Part shown: positions 33,421 to 45,300 of the stretch, one piece after another
Position numbering within the stretch: the stretch's first letter is position 1
Layout of the letters: each line of letters begins with the position of its first letter
Assembly: GCA_028751875.1 (NCBI GenBank)
Contig: CM054167.1
Span: forward strand, 21,105,785 to 21,169,784
DNA length: 64,000 nucleotides
Source of the DNA: Rapana venosa
Taxonomy: Eukaryota; Mollusca; Gastropoda; Neogastropoda; Muricidae
Direction: 5' to 3'
Made by a program: the position numbers and the translations under genes
Notes under the pieces: generated by a model
The model's database searches: none
Told to the model about the DNA's origin: nothing
The model's input: the letters and a program-made list of their open reading frames with translations, nothing else

Positions 33421-34459
33421 TTAGACAACCAGCTTCAGAGTTTCTAACAGGCTTTGTAGTTTGGGACAACTTTGTTGTCCTGAAATTCTTAGCTTTCTAA
33501 GTAAGCTAAAACCTTAGTTACAAAATAAAAAATCAATTATCACACTCGGCAGCCGTGACTGTCGCCCTTTCATTCTCGCGCGAGGCCCTGACTGTGTGCA
33601 TGCGAAGAGACTGGCGAAGCTGGAATCTGTGCGATTTGGGCGTGTCCCTTCGATGGCTTTGCTATGTGTGTGTGTGTGTGTGTGTGTATAAAGATTATGT
33701 CTACTACTGTTTGTCTAACTATTCACTCATTTTACCACTTTTCTCTTGAATGTGTTCTTACTTAAATAGCCTGATTCTTTACTACTTTGTCAGTTAGTAA
33801 TTAATGCAGGCATCCATATAAAAAGACCCAAAAAATGCTAGCAAGGAATGGGTGTTCATTACAATTGAGATACAAATTTTAAAAAATAACTCAAAAACAT
33901 ATCTGTAGAGATTGTTTAAACAAACTGTTTTAGGTGTACTCACTGTACCATGTAGAACAAAAAATGTTGTTATTAAAGTTTTATTATCAGCTAGCCAATC
34001 TTTTAACCTGAAGAAGATTTCAAACAAACCAACAATCTGTTCTGTTCTGCCAAACCCTTGGGTCTTTTGTTTTCACTTTGTTGTTCCTCTTTAAAGAAAA
34101 GAACTTTACAGGCTAACTGCTCTTCCATTCATATAGAAAGCATGGTGATAAGGCAATGGGATGAATCTGTTAGATATTCTGCCCCTCTTATGATGTTTCA
34201 AGCCTTGTGTGCAGCTGAATTAATCGCTTCATGTCACACACAGTCGATGTGGTTCAAGTAACAAAGCACTGTCTCTCTGACTGACTGCCTTGCTACATCA
34301 CAACATTGGGCAATGCTGCATTCACATCATATGCCATGATTCGTACAATGTTGTTAGATGTTCCACCTGTACACACCCATGGATCACCTTCAATAAACTC
34401 TGTCTCAGTCACTCACCATACCTGGTAATCACTGTTTTCTTTCTCCTTTTTGTTTGTTT
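33421..34459. other. Unassigned sequence
   Basis: (GT)n at 33,666-33,689; no gene recognised. Confidence 0.4.
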
Positions 34460-34617
34460 TGTCTTTTATATTATGAATAAACACTCGTATGCTTTTTCTT
34501 TTTTTCACTTTCACTACTTATGTACAATTTTTGTCATCCATTCCCACTTGGCACATAATGGCCTACTCTTAAGAAAGCCGGAATAGGTTTTAACCTGAGC
34601 AAAAGGTGTTCTGTGAC
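34460..34617 (-). mobile_element. SINE-A, diverged 3' part
   Basis: The SINE-A order is recognisable (reversed tail, gtcatcc, cacataatggcctactctta) with many changes. Confidence 0.55.
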
Positions 34618-35960
34618 ATTGTTAGAACACAATGAATGCTAAAATACTGAGTATGGCAGTTTTAAAAAAAAATCTACAACAACAACTTTGCAATAAAGGC
34701 AGCCATACTCAGTTCAGAGGGGTTTTTTTTGATGATTTTGTTTTGGTTCGGGCAGTTTTTTGTTTGGGGGGGGTTGTTTGTTTTGTTTTGGGTTTTTGTG
34801 TGTGTGGTTTTGTTTTGTTTTTTTTGGGGGGAGTAGGGGGTGGTCCTTTTAAAGGAGAAACAAGATTTTTAGGAGTTTGTCACAGATAAGGTATAAATTT
34901 TCACATACACAAATCAAATCTTAACATTTTTTAATGTTAGTCTTAGCATTGACTCACTACAATAACTAACAACACTTTTGATAAAGGGTGAATTTGGTTC
35001 TGTGACAAATTGCTCTTCTGCGTAACACCATAATAACCTGGCTGCTATAAACAATGTAAATTTACATGCAGCTATACTGAAAATCATTTGACAAAAATCA
35101 TAAGTATCTTCACTGATATCAACATGTCACTCATTGGTATGGTCAAAATATTACAAAACTTCAGCTTGAAGGTGTCGTAAAAATGCAAGAATTGTGAACT
35201 GTTCCCATTACCCACACTATGTTGAGTGACTATGAGATTACAAGGCGATCTTCTCTTAAAATAGAATCTGATTATTTCACTGACTATACAGTTGGCACGG
35301 AACAGCCACATTTTTAACTCACTCACGGCTGCCAGTTGTCTCCCCTGCCTTTTTTTAATTTAAAAACCACATTCTACCAATTTGTAAGGATTAGGCTGGG
35401 GGTAATTTTAAGGAAAAAAGATCACAAAAATCACCAGAAATACATTATTTCAAGTTAAGGAAACCTTCCATCTTTACTGACACATCAAGCCGTTCAGTGT
35501 CAAAGTTCTCAGTTTCTTTCCTTTAAATATTTCGCTTCTGGAGATGTAAGGATTCATCAACTTGTTTATGATAATGAGATGAAGTCAGAGCCAGGCCACA
35601 AACACGCCTCACAAACACACAATGAGCAGTGAAATCTGTTCTGATTGGTTCTTTAGCATGACAAATAGGCCAACACAGCTTATTATTAGCTTACAAATTC
35701 ACTTTGGTACCATATATAAATAATTTTAAAAAATTTATTTTAATAACCTGATAATGAAAAATTCTAAACCTCACGCTCCAAATCAAGAATGTGTGTACGA
35801 AACAAGTACATGACGTATGTTCCTGAGTCAGTGTGTTCAGTCAGAGTGAGTATACTCTTTCCTTCTCAAATGTGTTTGGCAGAAGAAAATATGAGTTTCC
35901 AGAGTTTCTTTCTAACAGTACATTCTGGTATTTTACCCTTCAGAAGACACCATATATATA
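34618..35960. other. Unassigned sequence
   Basis: A G/T-rich stretch at 34,720-34,850; the rest is A/T-rich without a gene. Confidence 0.4.
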
Positions 35961-36115
35961 TAGTCTCATCCGAAGGAACATATAAAGGACTTTTGGGGAG
36001 AGTGGAGTTGACACTGATGTTAACTCCAAAGGAAAAATCCTCTTGAACAAGATTGGAACCCTGGTCAGATCACATCACTAATGTATCCCTCTAACCACCT
36101 GGCTATCCCATCTCC
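35961..36115 (-). mobile_element. SINE-A 5' portion
   Basis: Reversed, diverged head and the agtctcatccgaagga segment, with a small internal insertion. It abuts repeat E. Confidence 0.65.
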
Positions 36116-36152
36116 ATATATATATATATGTATGTATGTATATATGTTTATC

Positions 36153-36352
36153 CGTCGTGTTTGACGATGACCTCCAAAACAGCAGAGGAGGCAGCTGCTG
36201 TTTCGGAAATTGGGCAGAAATTTGATTATAGTGGAGATGCCTTGCCCACAGTACATCCCCACTCTCTCGGCCAAGTGGGCATAAGGACAGTCAGCATTGG
36301 AGATGTTCTCCAAAGGCCAGCTAGCCCCCAGGGCTGCAGCACATAAGGACTG
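36153..36352 (-). repeat. Dispersed repeat E, copy 2
   Basis: The inverted partner of 4,081-4,277. Open frames over both copies are conserved only because the copies are young. Confidence 0.75.
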
Positions 36353-36983
36353 TATACATATAAAATATATGACTTGAGTCAGGTCAGGCCAATGGCATGG
36401 TCCTTACTTGATTTTCCCCCAAATGCTGCCTTCAAATTTTTATTGTGTAGTGAACATTTTCTTCTTTTTTCTCTCCACTTTTTCAATTCTTGGACAAAAT
36501 CATTTTTATGATGGAAATGAAGTTATAACTGGTTACCTGCACTTGTTTTTCCTCACTATATTTTGTCGATTATATATATATATATACACACACACACCAT
36601 GTTCATGGTAAATCTGTCAGTATTCCACTCTACAACAGTAGAAAAAAAATTCATTATGTAATAAACCTGATTTCCTGATAAATCATTTTATACATTCATA
36701 TTTTGTACCAAGTAGTTTTGATTACTTCATGTTGACTACAGACACAATCTCAAATGAATCTGTATAAAAAATAATCATTTCCTTACATATCACAAGTGAT
36801 GTTTTCATTCTTAATACTGAAAACTGGTGAAATGAAATGTGATAAGTACAGGATACAGTCACACAATACACTCTGAAGACAAAGCACATGTATGTTTATC
36901 TGATGCTCTCACAAGCAATCTTTACCTCAGAATCTAAGGTCTATTATAAAAGATCAACTAACCTAAAACCATAGTATATGTGT

Positions 36984-37030
<47 letters not shown>

Positions 37031-37392
37031 AATTAGTATGCTGAAAACCAGACTTACCATTCCCTATGTATACCTCAGTTTGTGGGGAAAAATTTTTTTT
37101 TTTTTTTGTGTGTTTTTTTTTTTTTTTTGGGGGGGGGGGGGGGTGATTTGCAATCATCCAAGTCACTACTGTCCAATTTCAGTTCCACACATTATTAATG
37201 ATTTAAAAGACTTTTTTTTATCTCTCACAATAGACGCGCACGCGAGAGAGAGAGAGTGTGTGTGTGTGTGTTGACAACAGGTTTTTAAGAAGGGTGACAG
37301 CTGATCCGACACAACAAAACACTTTTTTGTCACAGGAAAAAAAATTGTTTAACTAACTAGAGCAGATGACACAGTTACGCCTCTATACTTAC
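36353..37392. other. Unassigned sequence with CA, T and G runs
   Basis: (CA)n at 36,987-37,027, poly-T/poly-G at 37,087-37,143. No gene recognised. Confidence 0.4.
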
Positions 37393-37660
37393 CACTCAAG
37401 ATCAGAAACGGTCATCACAGAATTCTTCTGGTCGTCAATTTCTCACGTACAACAAATGACCTGAAATGTTGGGTTTACAGTAAAAGCTGATGGTGGGTTG
37501 TCGCGTCCTAGTTTCACGAAGCAATGAATGATCTGTCTCCTCCAAACTTGGACTGCGCACATAGACGATTGTTTTCTTTGCACTGACTTCGCTCGCGCGC
37601 TCACGTGTATGCTCTGTCCTACACGTGACCAGCCACTTTGCTTGTCTGGCAACAGTGACC
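37393..37660 (-). promoter_or_regulatory. Candidate HR4 non-coding first exon and promoter, distal
   Basis: A second GC-richer island. Its minus strand ends in a near-perfect donor (CTTGAGTG|GTAAGTATAG, exon edge 37,393). Two CACGTG E-boxes sit at 37,602 and 37,622. Like the 33.2-kb island it could be an alternative first exon of HR4; alternative promoters are common in ecdysone-cascade receptors. It could also belong to an unrelated transcript. Confidence 0.3.
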
Positions 37661-38899
37661 TTGACTTTGAACTGAAATATAGTCCCTATGTATAACAGAT
37701 CTACTGGACTTTATATTATCACAAAAATTGTTATAAACTCAAGAAAAAATATATTCGGCTATAACATAGACTTTTGGATTACATTCTGGTTGGTTTCTTG
37801 GCCATTTTTAAGTCTCGTGTCTCGCTTGGAACAAAAAACGTGACTGCGGATGTACACAAGAAAAAAGGTATTGTGCATTGAAACAGCAGAGAGATTTCAT
37901 CGATTATTAGACAGTAAATCGACTATCTCGTGTCGCTTTTCCTCAACAACTGTGTATTGCCAGAGGATTTGCCCGATTCTACAATGCTGAAAATGGCTCA
38001 TGGTCGGCTGAAGACATTAACGTCGAATAAGTGCCCGCCCAATTATTATTGGATTCCGGGATTTGTAAACAAACAAATTTAGAGAGGTGGGGTACTGGAG
38101 AAAACCAATATACTATTAGATCTAGCTCACGATAACTATTACCTTTTATTTGTGATAGTCTGGCAGTCAGTTATTTACAAGAAGGTAAACTGGCATTAGG
38201 CCAAGTCTTGGTGTCTTTGACCCTGTAAGTTCAAGTTCGGGTTGTGAATCATGCATGAATTATCCGCTAGAGTTCAACTATAAACAGGGAAAAGGGCATG
38301 AGGGGGTCATACATGAGACTGTGTACATGTACCTACTGAGCACTTTTTTTTTACCGGTGACGCGAGCCATTTACTCCCCTCCCCCTCCACTTTTTGTCTG
38401 CTAGGTCAATACAAAAACAAACTAGACCATTTTTATTCGTTTGGGTTTGTTATTATTGTTGGTGGTGGGTTGATGTTTTTCAATTTATAGTAATAATTAT
38501 GTGTTATTCTGTGCTCCCTAAGATTACTATCTAGTTGTGTGAAAAGGCAGCAAGTTTCTAATTCTGACGAATCTGTGGTCACTGCTAGAATTTCAACCAT
38601 GCCACAGTATCTTATGATAGACAGTAGAACGAATATCTCAGTATATTACATGCCTTTGAATTGCTACCTGGCCAACATTGCAGCATTGATTTTGGGGGTG
38701 GCCTGTGGTGCCAAAGTGGGATGACTTGCCCCTACCACAGTCCAAAAATCGGATAGGACTGTAGTATAATCAAAACGAAACAAAATCTCAGTCTGGATAT
38801 ACCACTACCTGCAGTAGTCAGTTGTCAATAGTGGCCAGAGTAATAGTAATTTGGTACCAGGGCTGGAATACTTGACTATGTGAAATTTTGAAGAGGCAG
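37661..38899. other. Unassigned sequence
   Basis: Unique-looking DNA upstream of the distal candidate promoter; no exon recognised. Confidence 0.4.
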
Positions 38900-39256
38900 A
38901 ACTTATTTGCTCAGCGCTTTAAAAGAACTGGCGGCAACAAGAGAGCTGTCCCTTGCAAAAGTGTGTGTGTGTGTGAGGGGGGTGAGAAGGGCACTCTTAT
39001 TACAGGAAAACAATACATGCAGATAGGGATTTTTCTTTCCTTTCCTCTTTTGTTTGTTTATTGTTGTTTTTTGTTTAACGGATGGTGCTGCTTATGTGGT
39101 GAAGCACTCTGTCCAGAGAGAGAGAGAGAGAACCCTGAATTTCATGCAGAGAAATTCTGCAGTGACTGAAAGTTGTATACAATAGAATGCAATGCAATAC
39201 AATACAGTGCAATGCAATACAACACAATACAATACGATATAATACAACACAACCCT
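38900..39256 (+). repeat. Dispersed repeat D, copy 1
   Basis: Shares aaaagaactggcggcaacaa, the ctgtccagagagag block and catgcagagaaattctgcag with copies at 59.5 and 61.1 kb. It ends in an AATAC-type pentanucleotide tail. Confidence 0.7.
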
Positions 39257-39414
39257 GCCACAGATTGAAGCTAGCCCCATCAGCAATCAGGTCATGGGGT
39301 TTCCAAGTACTGCGTCAGTGTTTGTGCTTTTTCTGTTCGTTTGTTTAGTTGTTTGTTGTTTTTAATATTTAGTTAGGTAGCATTTATTTATTCATTCATT
39401 TAACGGCCACTCAA

Positions 39415-39870
39415 GTCTTTTTGTGTGTTTTATTGTTGTTGTTACTGTTGTTGTTTTAAGGGGTGTTTTGTATCTTTTTCTTGTTTGTGTATGGCTGGTT
39501 GGTTGTTGTTGTTTTTATTTTATTTTTTTGTTGGTGGTGGTTTGTTATTGTTGGTTTGGGCTTTTGTTTGTTTTTGTGTGTTTTGTTTATTTTTGTTTTG
39601 TTAGTTTTAGGAGGGGGTGTTTCTTGTTGTTGCTTAGGGTTTTTGTTTGTTGTTGGCCTTTTTTTTGTTGTTGTTTTGTTGTTGTTGTTGTTGTGTGTGG
39701 GTTTTTTGGGGGGGAGCTCCAGCCTACACAAAGAACATACAGATGGAAGAGTGTGGGTGCAAACACACACACACACACACACATCACACACACACACAGA
39801 GAATATATACGTGCCGTTGCATGAAAATAAAAGAAGAGCAGATTCAAAACTGCACACACCACCTATATAA

Positions 39871-39936
<66 letters not shown>

Positions 39937-39955
39937 CGTGTGTGTGTGTGTAAAA
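39415..39955. repeat. G/T-rich stretch with CA, AT and GT arrays
   Basis: Low-complexity GTT-rich DNA to about 39,720, CA at 39,762-39,800, AT at 39,878-39,912 and GT at 39,913-39,951. Confidence 0.85.
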
Positions 39956-40371
39956 CAGGTATTTCAAAATAATGTCCAGGGGAGCATCCTGATGTAAACC
40001 CATTTTACCTCTGAACACCGGCGCAGAGCAAGGTCCATTGCACTGTGGCCTCGGGCGGAATTTTGGCAGCAGTCCCGATTGACCTATTTCTGCCCATGTT
40101 GATAGAACTTCCCAATACCCCCTAAGTCAAAAAATACCGGGTTCAGTTCCTCATTGCCCCACTGAAAAAAAAAAATCGAGAATTTCACAGTCTTTCTGCT
40201 GCACTTGGGGAAATCTGTGCCAACATTTATATTTGAACCAAACACTTTGGCTGACAGAATAGCAGAGTAAGTGTGGAACGACTGTTGTGGGTTTTTGTTT
40301 GTTTGTTGTGGTTTTGATTTGTTTAATGTCCATTCACTACTTGGTGATATAGACTCGCCCCCATTCAAACC

Positions 40372-40376
<5 letters not shown>
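39956..40376. other. Unassigned sequence
   Basis: No gene recognised. Confidence 0.4.
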
Positions 40377-40378
<2 letters not shown>

Positions 40379-40431
<53 letters not shown>

Positions 40432-40760
40432 GCCTTGTTTGTGTAGTCTACTACTGTTGTTGCTTTCCGTATTAAAAAAAAAAAAAAAAAAAGCACAATG
40501 AATTTCTTGATGTTTGTGGTTTATTCTCCTTTATATTGTAGAGTTGGGTTGGTGTGTTGTTGGTTTGGGGTTTTTTTGGGGGGAGGGGGATTGTTTTGTT
40601 GTCCCCCTCCCCTTCCCTGTTGTTTTTATCCTGCTTTTGGTTTTTGCTGTTTGATTTTTTGTCTTGTGTGTGTGTGTGGGGAGGGGGGGGGGGTGTTTTG
40701 TTTTTCTGTTATTTTGTTTTTCTTTTGATTTGTGTGTGTGTGTGTGTGCGAGTGTTTGTT
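40379..40760. repeat. (CT)n, poly-A and G/T-rich low complexity
   Basis: CT run at 40,379-40,428, A run at 40,472-40,491, then G/T-rich DNA. Confidence 0.85.
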
Positions 40761-40804
40761 TACTGTATGGGTATTGGGTTTACTTTATTATCATATGATG
40801 TATT

Positions 40805-40872
40805 CCTAAGGGTGGGGACTGGATGTAAAAAAGCACATGGATGCTTATTCATTATCCTCAAAATATAAAAGA
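40805..40872 (+). mobile_element. SINE-A 3' end fragment
   Basis: ggactggatgtaaaaaagca then ttattcattatcctc and an ataaaaga tail. Confidence 0.65.
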
Positions 40873-41169
40873 CTTTGCCATTGTCATTCTCTGTCTCTCG
40901 CTCTCACACACACACACACACAAACAAATTTTACAATAAAACAAGTATAAACCAAGGCCCTGGGCCAAGTGCAAGCTATAATGCTTAATATCTTGATAAC
41001 ATGTAACAGTCATTACAGAAGAGTAGGGTATCTAATAGCCAGTGCAGGAGGCAACACAAAGTACCCAGCACGCAGTCTGCTCCATCTGGTGGTTTAACTT
41101 AACCACGACACACCACAGCATGAAAAGTTCCAGTGAGGTGCCTCCATGATGACTCTCCTTGGCACAGAA

Positions 41170-41570
41170 AGGGAGAGACAGACAGACAGAAAGACAGAGA
41201 GTGAGAGAGATAGAGAGAGGAGAGAGAGACAGACAGACAGAGTGAGAGAGAGAGGAGAGACAGACAGACAGAATGAGAGAGAGGAGAGACAATTTTTTTC
41301 TTTTCTCGAGGATAATGGAATAAGCACTCATGTGCTTTTTTACATCCTGTCCCCATGTGTATGCGGTTTTGTACATTTTGTCATCGCACAATGGCCTACT
41401 CTTTCGAAAAGCGGAGCAGGATTTAATGTGTGCGCAAGATGTTCTGCATGTGTTCGCACACGGGGCCTCGGTTTATAGTCTCATCCAAAGGAGAGAGAGA
41501 CAGACAGACAGAATGAGAGAGAGAGAGGAGAGACAGACAGAGAGAGAGGAGAGACAGACAGACAGACAGT

Positions 41571-41604
<34 letters not shown>

Positions 41605-41670
41605 ATGAGAGAGAGAGGAGAGACAGACAGACAGAATGAGAGAGAGAGAAGAGAAGAGAGAGAGAGCAAG
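41170..41670. repeat. GA/GACA microsatellite split by a SINE-A copy
   Basis: The arrays at 41,170-41,290 and 41,492-41,670 share the same higher-order pattern (gagaggagagacagacagacagaatgagaga). The SINE-A fragment lies between them. Confidence 0.85.
41301..41491 (-). mobile_element. SINE-A 3' two-thirds inside a microsatellite
   Basis: Reversed tail (ctcgaggataatggaataag) to the tcatccaaagga segment; it lacks the tRNA-like head. Confidence 0.8.
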
Positions 41671-43149
41671 CAAGTGACTGGAAAAACAGTTTTTCTGGTT
41701 GTTGAACAAGAAATATTTTGTGAAGCAGCTGAGACAGACCAATGAATAAGAAAGAAAAGAACAAGAAAAAAACAACAACAGAATGAAACAACAATGAACA
41801 ACATATTGATTGAATATCGTTTAAAAGTTAAGCAAACTACAATATAAAAAACAACAACAAACCAACAACAAACAAAAAGATTAACAAAACGCCCACTGTT
41901 TCGCATTTTCACGGCGATTTAATCAGGAAACACACTGGTTAATGCTTCGTATGAAATATCACACCAACGACACATTCACACACTTTTTTCCCAATGAACA
42001 GACACAGAGAGAAACATGGTATTTACAACACATCTGAATTTCGTCGTAGCACACCAATAAATACACACACAAGTTCATGAACAAGTTTTGTTCACAGGTT
42101 ATATATATATATATAATATATACAGTTGAAGTGATGTTCTTACAAGAAAACTGCACACACATGTACTTGTATAGCGCAGCTGATAATGTTGTGCTTCTCA
42201 ACGGCTGAGTTGCTGCTTTTTAACATCTTTCCACCACACCCTGTTTGCCAAAGTCAGTAAGCTACACAAAATATAACAACTACTGCATTCTCACTCAAAT
42301 ATGAGGTATAAATCAACCGTTGCCATAACACAACACGATTACCCCTTTCCACTTGCTAATTCAAGTACGAATTTGTCGAATCACTTTCACACACCAAGTT
42401 TCAAATTAATAAAAAATAAAATGTATGAATTTATAACCACTTGTAAACACAATAAACCTCATTTTACTTGCCTTTCAAATTGTCAGATCGAAATGTGTTG
42501 GGTGCGCACCCTCACTTTCACACTTTTTCTGCAGCTGTATTTGTTTCCCTATTGATAGATAGGTTAAAAAAAAAGGAAAATTACAGCCAACTCAAATTTC
42601 TAATAATCATGTTTAAACATCATCAAGATAAGGCTAAAATATCTTTGAGATAAAATACCTTGCAGAATATTGAACCCCCTTCACCCTCATTCCCCCTCAA
42701 CACACAAACACACACACTCACATGTAGTCACACTCATAAGCGCACGCACACACACACACGCAAACACACCATTTATCTTTGACACCAAACTGCATGACGT
42801 GTTGTTCCCTGTGGATGCTTAACACACTAACAAAAGAAAACATCGTTATGGTCTCATACAGCAAATATGACAGAGAAAATCAGCAACAATAATAACAACA
42901 CATGGAGTAGAGATGTCACACAATCAAGAAAGCAACTCAACCTCTCCACCATAAAATGATACTACGTGGTGCTTCCTTCAAATATTCTTTTTTCCAGCTG
43001 GAAACAAAGGAACATGCAATTAACCGTATCGTGGGTTTTAAAGGGAAAATGTAACTAGCTATAAAGACAGTCATATAATGTCTTCTGAGAGCTAAAATGT
43101 CTATTGATACTTGACTTTGAATTCCTCTTACCTCAGTTGACTATCATTA

Positions 43150-43150
<1 letters not shown>
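41671..43150. other. Unassigned A/T-rich sequence
   Basis: A short AT array at 42,101-42,122 and CA patches near 42,700-42,770. No gene recognised. Confidence 0.4.
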
Positions 43151-43152
<2 letters not shown>

Positions 43153-43198
<46 letters not shown>

Positions 43199-43560
43199 AT
43201 GTTCCAGGTTAATATATTTCCACTATGGGGGATATTGGTTAATGAGAACAGAGGAAGACAGACAGGGATTTAAGATTGGACATACTAATGATAAATCAGA
43301 AAAAAACACGCGTGTGTGTTGTGAAAGTCAAAGTTTTATTTTATTTCTAGATGGTATATGTGTATACGTGTGTTTTCTATGAGTGATATTTGTTCTTTAA
43401 TTAGTGTGTGTGTGTGTGCGCGTGCGTGCATGCGTGCGTGCATGTGTGTGCGCTCGTCCATAAATATCCATCTTTTATGTATGTATATACAAGTAAACTC
43501 AACATGAACACATACATTGTGTGTGTGTGTGTGTGTGCGCACACATGCACGCACACAAGC
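43153..43560. repeat. GT/CA microsatellites
   Basis: (GT)n at 43,153-43,198, 43,404-43,450 and 43,519-43,540. Confidence 0.85.
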
Positions 43561-43974
43561 TTGAATGCATGTTTGATTTTAAGCATGTGTGTACACATAG
43601 GTAGGAGTATGTGTGCCAGCAGACATGCAGTTTGTGATTGCATTGATAAGCAAGCATACTTACTGGGGAGGTAGAGGAGAGGGGGTGGAGAGGATGGGAA
43701 TGGAGGATGGATGCAAACACATTCGTGCATGCTCCTGACACGGGTACACATGTGAAACAGGGAAACCAGAATCAAATAAATAACGAAAACAATATTTTCT
43801 CAATCCATTTACAACAAAGCTTGCACCGCTACAGTTTGATTTGTTAAAAAAGTCTTACACTCACCACAACCACTTGCACTGTCACAATAGTTTCTAAAAT
43901 ACATAGCAACTCATGATCATCACATGAAAACAAAGATCTTTGCTTCCCATGACACCAGTACATTTGGTGTTTTA

Positions 43975-44150
43975 TTTTGTGTCATCTGTTCCCACTGGCT
44001 TGTGATAGCCAAGCCTGCAATGTTTTGAAACACAGAATGGGACTAAACAGACATGACAGAATTTTTTTAATGCCAAGTGTTTATGCACAGGACCTCACTA
44101 ATTTTTCTTTTCTCATCCAAAGGACTGGCAGAATATTGGAGTTTGCTTCG
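43975..44150 (-). mobile_element. SINE-A, strongly diverged
   Basis: gtgtcatctgttcccactgg, and later catccaaaggactgg, keep the SINE-A order with many changes. Confidence 0.45.
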
Positions 44151-44411
44151 ATGTTGGCACTTAAGTCTTCTTCTTCTTGTTGGTTTTGGTTATAGTATAG
44201 TCCAAGCGGAGCTGTACAATTTAGGGTCTGTGGTAACTGCAAGTCATCCCACTTTGATGCCATGGGCACCCTAAAAAATCAACGCCCCAATGTTGGGTAT
44301 GTTACAATTCTTTGTTGAACTCTCAGACGGCAACTCTAGTTGTCTGTCATATGACCAAAATGCACTGCACTGCCGTTAAGAGCCTGACAAAGTCAACAAA
44401 AAAAAAAGGCA

Positions 44412-44727
44412 GACAGGAAAGCCTAGTGGTTAGAACATTGCGCTCGCAATCTGACGACCCGGGTTCGATTCCCGTTCAAGGGGATATTTCCCACTGGAGT
44501 TAACATCAGTGCAGACTCCGGTGAGACTAAAAACCGAGGTCCCGTGTGCGAACGCACACAAAACATCTTGCGCACAAGTTAAATCCTGTTCCGCTTTTTG
44601 TAAGAGTAGGCCATTGTGTGCCGGTGGGAACTGATGACAGAATTTACAAAATCGCATACACACGGGACCAGGATGTAAAAAAGCAATATGTGCTTATTCC
44701 ACTATCCTCGATATAAAAGAATTTTTA
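44412..44727 (+). mobile_element. SINE-A, near full length, best tRNA-like head
   Basis: Forward copy: A-box region agtggttagaacattgcgct, B box GGTTCGATTCC at about 44,462, body, and a cgatataaaagaattttta tail. Confidence 0.88.
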
Positions 44728-44883
44728 AAAAAACAAAAAAAACCTCAGAGCATCTTTGGCATGGGAGAGAACTGTTATTAAGTCTTTCTGAAAAGAAAAA
44801 AAAAGCAGGAGAATGGACCAAGACGGCATATAAAAGACAAGAGGTGATGGGGGGGGAGGGTGGGGGGGGGGACGAAACAAAGA

Positions 44884-45075
44884 GTGGAATTTCCAGAAGG
44901 TGGGGGTGCTATTTATACTAACAGGACCCTGGCACCCCCACAAGGGGGAGGGGGAAAGGGGGGTGGGGCGTGAAAACCTCTTTCTACCTGGCTGCTGGAC
45001 ATGAGATTTGAACCAGCAGCCCTAGAAATGAAAGGATCAAAAAGTCCACTATCCTACCTATTCAGCACACCAACA
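44884..45075 (-). mobile_element. Dispersed repeat F, SINE-like copy with tRNA-like head
   Basis: Read on the minus strand, the right part resembles a tRNA (GAATAGGTAGGATAGTGG ... GCTGGTTCAAATCTCA, a B box). The left part matches the 6.8-kb fragment. Probably a third tRNA-derived SINE family. Confidence 0.55.
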
Positions 45076-45089
45076 CAAATATCAACCAA

Positions 45090-45300
45090 CCACCAGCCAC
45101 TTTGGCACAGCGGTTAGAACAACAGCAGACCCTGGTGTGTTTTGAGCTCAAGGGTGGTTTTTAATCCCTGTGTGGGATAGTTCGGGCACTGGCCAGCTTT
45201 TACACGGTGTTGACTGAGTAGCTCTGGGGCTTCTGCATGAGGAGGAGACCGGAGCCTTACAATCACACGTGTATAGGCTCTTTCAGGATGGAGACTAAGT
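45090..45300. other. Possible further SINE-like sequence
   Basis: ccactttggcacagcggtta resembles a tRNA A-box region; no clear B box. Low confidence. Confidence 0.3.

Noticed and set aside
44415..44490. A tRNA gene
   Set aside because: A and B boxes are present, but the arms do not pair and the sequence continues into the SINE-A body; many similar copies exist.
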